45,787 nucleotides of DNA from an uncultured Opitutaceae bacterium. Its GTDB lineage: Bacteria; Verrucomicrobiota; Verrucomicrobiia; Opitutales; Opitutaceae. The DNA is taken from positions 1 to 45,787 of the forward strand of contig CAITBM010000118.1 in NCBI GenBank assembly GCA_903890485.1, in the 5' to 3' direction. This document shows positions 42,047 to 45,787 of the stretch, in pieces. The stretch's first letter is position 1. The number at the start of each line of letters is the position of its first letter. Below the pieces are notes generated by a model. That model was not told where the DNA came from. It worked only from the letters and a program-made list of their open reading frames with translations, and did not search any database. The position numbers were made by a program, and so were the translations under genes.

Positions 42047-43900
42047 TCACTCGACCGTGACCGACTTGGCCAGGTTGCGGGGCTTGTCCACGTCGCAGCC
42101 GCGCTCGACCGCGATGTAGTAGCTCAGGAGCTGGATCGGGATCGTGGCCACGATCGGGAGTACGGCCTCGTGGCAGTCGGGGATCGTGATCACCTCGTCC
42201 GCAAGGCCCGGCGGCAACTCCGCGCCTTCGGTCGTGATCGCGATCACCGGGCCCTTCCTGGCCTTGATCTCCTGCATGCTGGAGACCACCTTGTTGAAGA
42301 TCTCGCCCTTCGGGGCGAAGAACACGCTCGGGCACTTCTCGCTGATGAGGGCGATCGGCCCGTGCTTCATCTCGGCGGCGGGGTAGCCCTCGGAGTGGAT
42401 GTAGGAGATCTCCTTCAACTTGAGCGCCCCCTCGAGCGCGATCGGGAAGAGGGAGAGCCGGCCCAGGAACAGGAAGTCCTGGTAGTGGGCGTAGCGCTGG
42501 GCGATCCCCTTGATGTGCGCGGCCTGCTTCAGGGCCTGCCGCACCAGGTCCGGGACGCCCTTAAGCGCCTTCACGTAGTCGACCCCGTCGTTGAAGCTCA
42601 TGTCCCTGAGGCGCGCCACGTAGAGGGCCACCATGGCGCCGATCAGGAGCTGGGAGGTGAAGGCCTTGGTCGAGGCGACCCCGATCTCGGGGCCCACGTG
42701 CTGGAAGATGCCGCCGTCAGCCTCGCGCGCGATGGAGCTGCCGACCACGTTGTTGATCGCCATGACCCGGTACCCTTTGCGCTTGGCCTCGCGGAGGGCC
42801 GCCAGGGTGTCGATCGTCTCGCCGGACTGGCTCACCACGAAGAAGAGGGTCTGGGGGTCCAGGGGGGCGTTCCGGTAGCGGAACTCCGAGCTGTAGTCGA
42901 CCTCGACCGGGATCCTGGCGAACCGCTCGATCAGGTGCTCGGCGACCAGGCACGCGTGCCAGGCCGTGCCGCAGGCGCAGAACATGAACCGGTCGACCTG
43001 CCGGAGCTCCGCCGGGGTCAGGTTCAACCCGCCGAAGAGGGCCGTGCTCGAGTCCTCCGAGAAGCGCCCGCGCATGGCGTTCTCGAGCGCCAGCGGCTGC
43101 TCGAAGATCTCCTTCTCCATGAAGTGGGAGAAGCCGTCCATGTTCGCGTCCTCGACCTTCCAGTCGATCCGGTCGACGACCGGGGAGACGTCCGCCTGGT
43201 CCAAGGTCGAGATCGAGAACTCCTTGGGGGTGATGAGGACCAGTTCCCCGTCCTTCAGGTAAACCACGTTGCGGGTGCTGGAGACCAGCGCCGAGGCGTC
43301 GCTTGCCAGGAGGTACTCGTTCTCGCCGACCCCGAGGATGAGGGGCGAGGCCTTGCGAGCGGCCACCATCTGGTCGGGGAAGTCGGCGCACAGGGCCGCG
43401 ATCCCGTAGGTGCCCTCGACATGGCGCAGGGCCTTCCGGACGCTTTCCAGGAAGGCGCTCTCGCCCGCCGCCGGCTTCCTCTCCTTGGCGTAGTGGTAGG
43501 CGATCAGGTTGCAGAGGACCTCCGTGTCGGTCTCGGAGGTGAAGGTGTAGCCCTTCGTGAGGAGGAAAGCCTTGATCTGGCTGTAGTTCTCGATGACCCC
43601 GTTGTGGATCAGGGCGAACTTGCCGTCGGAGGAGAGGTGGGGGTGGGCGTTGGCCACGGTGACCCCGCCGTGGGTGGCCCAGCGGGTGTGCCCGAGTCCC
43701 ACGGTCCCCGTGAGGTGCACCTTGGCGACCTCCTTGGCGAGCTGCTCCACGCGGCCCACGGTCTTCACCACCTTGATCTTCCCGCCCTCGATGATCGCCA
43801 GCCCCGCCGAGTCGTACCCGCGGTATTCGAGGCGCTTAAGCCCCTCGAGGATGATGGTGGCCGCCTTGCGGGTGCCTACGTAGCCGACGATGCCACACAT
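42047..43900 (-). CDS. glmS: Glutamine-fructose-6-phosphate aminotransferase
   Basis: GlmS, 617 residues (E. coli 609), makes glucosamine-6-phosphate for peptidoglycan and lipid A. It starts MCGIVGYVG, exposing the catalytic N-terminal Cys after Met removal; GHTRWATHGG and the glutaminase domain run to about residue 230. Two SIS isomerase domains follow: GTAWHACLVAEHLIERFARI, VVSQSGETIDTL and the C-terminal HGPIALISEKCP and RNLAKSVTVE. No glmS ribozyme is visible in the 80-base gap to the divergent glgC gene. Its 3' end is duplicated 782 bases downstream. Confidence 0.96.
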   Translation of the reverse strand: MCGIVGYVGTRKAATIILEGLKRLEYRGYDSAGLAIIEGGKIKVVKTVGRVEQLAKEVAKVHLTGTVGLGHTRWATHGGVTVANAHPHLSSDGKFALIHNGVIENYSQIKAFLLTKGYTFTSETDTEVLCNLIAYHYAKERKPAAGESAFLESVRKALRHVEGTYGIAALCADFPDQMVAARKASPLILGVGENEYLLASDASALVSSTRNVVYLKDGELVLITPKEFSISTLDQADVSPVVDRIDWKVEDANMDGFSHFMEKEIFEQPLALENAMRGRFSEDSSTALFGGLNLTPAELRQVDRFMFCACGTAWHACLVAEHLIERFARIPVEVDYSSEFRYRNAPLDPQTLFFVVSQSGETIDTLAALREAKRKGYRVMAINNVVGSSIAREADGGIFQHVGPEIGVASTKAFTSQLLIGAMVALYVARLRDMSFNDGVDYVKALKGVPDLVRQALKQAAHIKGIAQRYAHYQDFLFLGRLSLFPIALEGALKLKEISYIHSEGYPAAEMKHGPIALISEKCPSVFFAPKGEIFNKVVSSMQEIKARKGPVIAITTEGAELPPGLADEVITIPDCHEAVLPIVATIPIQLLSYYIAVERGCDVDKPRNLAKSVTVE

Positions 43901-43980
43901 GTTATATTTGGGAGGATTAAGGGATTCCGCGGTGATTTTGTCTCGCGAAAGAAGGGATCACGATAGAAAAGTGAAATGTT

Positions 43981-45270
43981 ATGACCACCCAAAAACGCGT
44001 GCTGGCCGTCATCATGGGCGGCGGCCGTGGAACCCGCCTCGCCCCCCTTACCAACGAACGCTGCAAGCCTGCGGTGCCCCTCGCCGGCAAGTACCGGCTG
44101 GTGGACATCCCCATCAGCAACTGCATCAACTCGAACATCAACCGGATCTTCCTGTTGACCCAGTTCAACACGGCCTCCCTCCACCGCCACGTCCAGGGCG
44201 CCTACCAGTTCGACCCCTTCGGCGGCGGCTTCGTCGACATTCTCTCTGCCGAGCAGACCGAGAAGAGCCTGGACTGGTACCAGGGGACGGCCGACGCCGT
44301 CCGCAGGAACCTGATCCACTTCCGCAAGTACCCCCACGACCTGATCCTGATCCTCTCCGGGGACCAGCTCTACCGGATGGACTTCAGCGAGATCATCGAG
44401 CAGCACCTGGCCAACGGCGCCGACGTGACCGTGTGCGCCAAGCCCTTCGAGATCTCCAAGGTCGAGGGCCTGGGGCTCATGCGCGTGGCCGACGACCTCT
44501 CAATTCAGCAGTTTGTCGAGAAGCCGAAGGACCCGGCCGTGATCAACAGCCTGACCGTGAGCCCCACGATCGAGGCCAAGCTCGCGGTCCGCTCGACCGA
44601 GAAGCGGTGCCTGGCCTCCATGGGCATCTACGTCTTCAACCGGAACGTCCTTGCCGACGCCCTGGAGAACTCGATGACCGACTTCGGCCGCGAGGTGATC
44701 CCCGGGATCTTGGGGACGAAGAAGATGTTCGCCCACATCTACGAGGGCTACTGGGAGGACATCGGGACGGTGAAGGCCTTCTTCGAGGCGAACCTGGCCC
44801 TGGCGCAGCCGCTGCCGCCCTTCAACATCTTCGACGCCATGACCCCCGTCTACTCCCACAACGAGTACCTGCCCGCGGCCAAGCTGAACAAGTGCAGGGT
44901 CGACAACATCATCGTGGCCGACGGCTCCATCCTCACGGACTCCGCCATGAAACACAGCCTCTTCGGGATCCGCTCCTTCGTGGGCGAGGGCTCCGACCTG
45001 GAGGACGTGGTCATGATGGGGGCCGACTACTACGAGACCCCCGAGCAATTGGCGGCCAACGCCGCCCGGTCCAAGCCCAACATCGGCGTCGGCCGCAACT
45101 GCCACATCCGGGCCTCGATCATCGACAAGAACGCCCGGATCGGCGACGGCTGCAACCTCTCTCCCGTCGGCAAGCCCGACGGCTCCTATGCGAACGGCGC
45201 CGTGATCATCCGGGACGGGGTCCTGGTGGTCCCCAAGGGGGGCATGATCCCGCCGGGAACGGTGGTTTAA
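43981..45270 (+). CDS. glgC: Glucose-1-phosphate adenylyltransferase
   Basis: ADP-glucose pyrophosphorylase, 429 residues, the committed step of glycogen synthesis (glucose-1-phosphate plus ATP to ADP-glucose). Key stretches: VIMGGGRGTRLAPLTNERCK, PAVPLAGKYRLVDIPISNC, LILSGDQLYRMDF, FVEKPKDP, ASMGIYVFNR and GYWEDIGTVKAFFEANLAL. The C-terminal part is a beta-helix carrying the allosteric site. The wording of the N-terminal half is close to cyanobacterial/plant small subunits rather than E. coli GlgC. Its TAA overlaps the stop of the convergent lgt gene. Confidence 0.95.
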   Translation: MTTQKRVLAVIMGGGRGTRLAPLTNERCKPAVPLAGKYRLVDIPISNCINSNINRIFLLTQFNTASLHRHVQGAYQFDPFGGGFVDILSAEQTEKSLDWYQGTADAVRRNLIHFRKYPHDLILILSGDQLYRMDFSEIIEQHLANGADVTVCAKPFEISKVEGLGLMRVADDLSIQQFVEKPKDPAVINSLTVSPTIEAKLAVRSTEKRCLASMGIYVFNRNVLADALENSMTDFGREVIPGILGTKKMFAHIYEGYWEDIGTVKAFFEANLALAQPLPPFNIFDAMTPVYSHNEYLPAAKLNKCRVDNIIVADGSILTDSAMKHSLFGIRSFVGEGSDLEDVVMMGADYYETPEQLAANAARSKPNIGVGRNCHIRASIIDKNARIGDGCNLSPVGKPDGSYANGAVIIRDGVLVVPKGGMIPPGTVV

Positions 45271-45787
45271 GGGGCCTCGGCAACGCCGAGCGGGCCCGAC
45301 CTGCGGGTCCAGAGGACCGCGCCCACCGCCACCATGAAGAGCGAGTAGAAGGTCCCGCGGCTTAGGCCGAGGATCAGCGACGCGTCGGGCTCCCGGAAGA
45401 ACTCCCCGGCGATCCGGAAGAGGGCGTAGAGGATCAGGAATTCACCGGCGAGCCGACCGGGATGCTCCCGGACGACCGTGCTCTTCCAGAACCGGAGCTG
45501 CATCAGGGCAAACAGGACCAGGCCCTCGAGCGCGGCCTCGTAGAGCTGCGAGGGGTGCCGGGGCGCGATGTGGGAAAGGGGGGTGCCCTCCGGCATGCTC
45601 CGGGGGAAGATGACGGCCCAGGGGACGACCGAGATCCGGCCCCAGAGTTCCCCGTTCCAGAAGTTTGCGAGGCGCCCGAGAAAGAGGCCGGCGGGGGCCG
45701 CCGACGCCATCAGGTCCCAGAGGTGGGTGAGCCGGATCTTCTCGGAGCGGGAGAACACGGCCACCGCCACGACGACCCCCAAGAGGC
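45267..45787 (-). CDS. lgt: Prolipoprotein diacylglyceryl transferase (3' part, cut by window edge)
   Basis: The C-terminal 170 or so residues of Lgt; the start lies beyond the right edge. The family signature GRLANFWNGELWGR contains the conserved Arg and Asn needed for phosphatidylglycerol binding, and RHPSQLYEAALEG and FREPD follow. Lgt moves a diacylglyceryl group from phosphatidylglycerol to the lipobox Cys of lipoproteins, such as the one at 29004. Several membrane helices are visible. The gene converges on glgC with overlapping stop codons (TTAA at 45267-45270). Confidence 0.92.
   Translation of the reverse strand, partial: LLGVVVAVAVFSRSEKIRLTHLWDLMASAAPAGLFLGRLANFWNGELWGRISVVPWAVIFPRSMPEGTPLSHIAPRHPSQLYEAALEGLVLFALMQLRFWKSTVVREHPGRLAGEFLILYALFRIAGEFFREPDASLILGLSRGTFYSLFMVAVGAVLWTRRSGPLGVAEAP

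Larger units (their letters stand above)
41265..42096. repeat. Direct repeats of the glmS tail flanking a toxin-antitoxin pair
   Basis: Bases 41265-41314 and 42047-42096 are direct repeats with 43 of 50 identical bases by hand count; similarity ends abruptly at both sides. The 732 bases between them carry only a PIN toxin and its antitoxin. This is the pattern left when a mobile segment integrates at a gene's 3' end. Confidence 0.7.

Noticed and set aside
42170-43966. 598-codon open frame opposite glmS
   Set aside because: Antisense shadow of a certain gene, without family character.
43901-43980. glmS ribozyme upstream of glmS
   Set aside because: Only 80 bases separate glmS from glgC and no ribozyme core can be recognised.
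1-45787. CRISPR arrays, tRNA or rRNA genes, insertion sequences
   Set aside because: No regularly spaced repeats, no cloverleaf or rRNA stretches, and no transposase were found on reading through.

Overview
The window is a GC-rich chromosomal segment from a Gram-negative bacterium: it encodes LpxD (lipid A), TolC, an RND efflux pump, a TonB-like periplasmic protein, a lipoprotein and Lgt. The style of the proteins, the rpsP-trmD-rplS cluster without rimM, and the mix of SbtA, AguA/AguB, a cyanobacterial-type GlgC and an Aas-like fusion fit Verrucomicrobiota, most likely Opitutales/Opitutaceae. That placement is an inference from protein character; no rRNA is present.

Layout. 1-2.2 kb: TonB-domain protein and a class II Fic AMP-transferase, both on the minus strand. 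2.3-5.9 kb: rpsP-trmD-rplS and transketolase. 5.9-18.3 kb: one long plus-strand run, probably one transcription unit or two: MarR regulator with a palindromic operator, RND adaptor, RND pump, TolC, an AsmA-like giant, an Aas-like acyltransferase/acyl-ACP synthetase and an amidohydrolase. 18.4-19.0 kb: vapBC. 19.1-25.3 kb: GlcD-type FAD oxidase, SMC and a stand-alone 5'-3' exonuclease. 25.3-26.1 kb: an OmpR-type response regulator interrupted by two in-frame stop codons. 26.2-29.5 kb: hisG, aguB, aguA and a small lipoprotein, tightly packed. 29.5-31.5 kb: rpsA with a structured leader and tandem 3' hairpins. 31.5-34.3 kb: yefM-yoeB, a J-domain membrane protein and a second vapBC. 34.4-38.7 kb: a sigma-70 factor, SbtA with a divergent winged-helix regulator, and trpE. 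38.7-41.3 kb: a GC-rich non-coding stretch, a fatty acid desaturase and lpxD. 41.3-45.8 kb: a third PIN toxin/antitoxin pair bracketed by two copies of the glmS 3' end, then glmS, glgC and the 3' part of lgt.

Most genes are housekeeping or envelope genes. The accessory layer consists of four complete toxin-antitoxin pairs and one Fic gene, each dropped singly between housekeeping genes, with no transposase or integrase in sight. All four antitoxins have a TTGACA-like box 34-37 bases before the start codon and no usable ribosome binding site, which suggests leaderless or nearly leaderless mRNAs. The PIN pair at 41.3-42.0 kb sits between two direct copies (43 of 50 bases identical) of the glmS tail, the best hint of how such a module arrived. 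Other points are two nonsense codons in the response regulator, a TrmD with Glu at the catalytic Asp position, and linkage of an AsmA-like protein to a phospholipid-remodelling Aas-like enzyme. No wholly new system is proven; these are the leads best worth testing.
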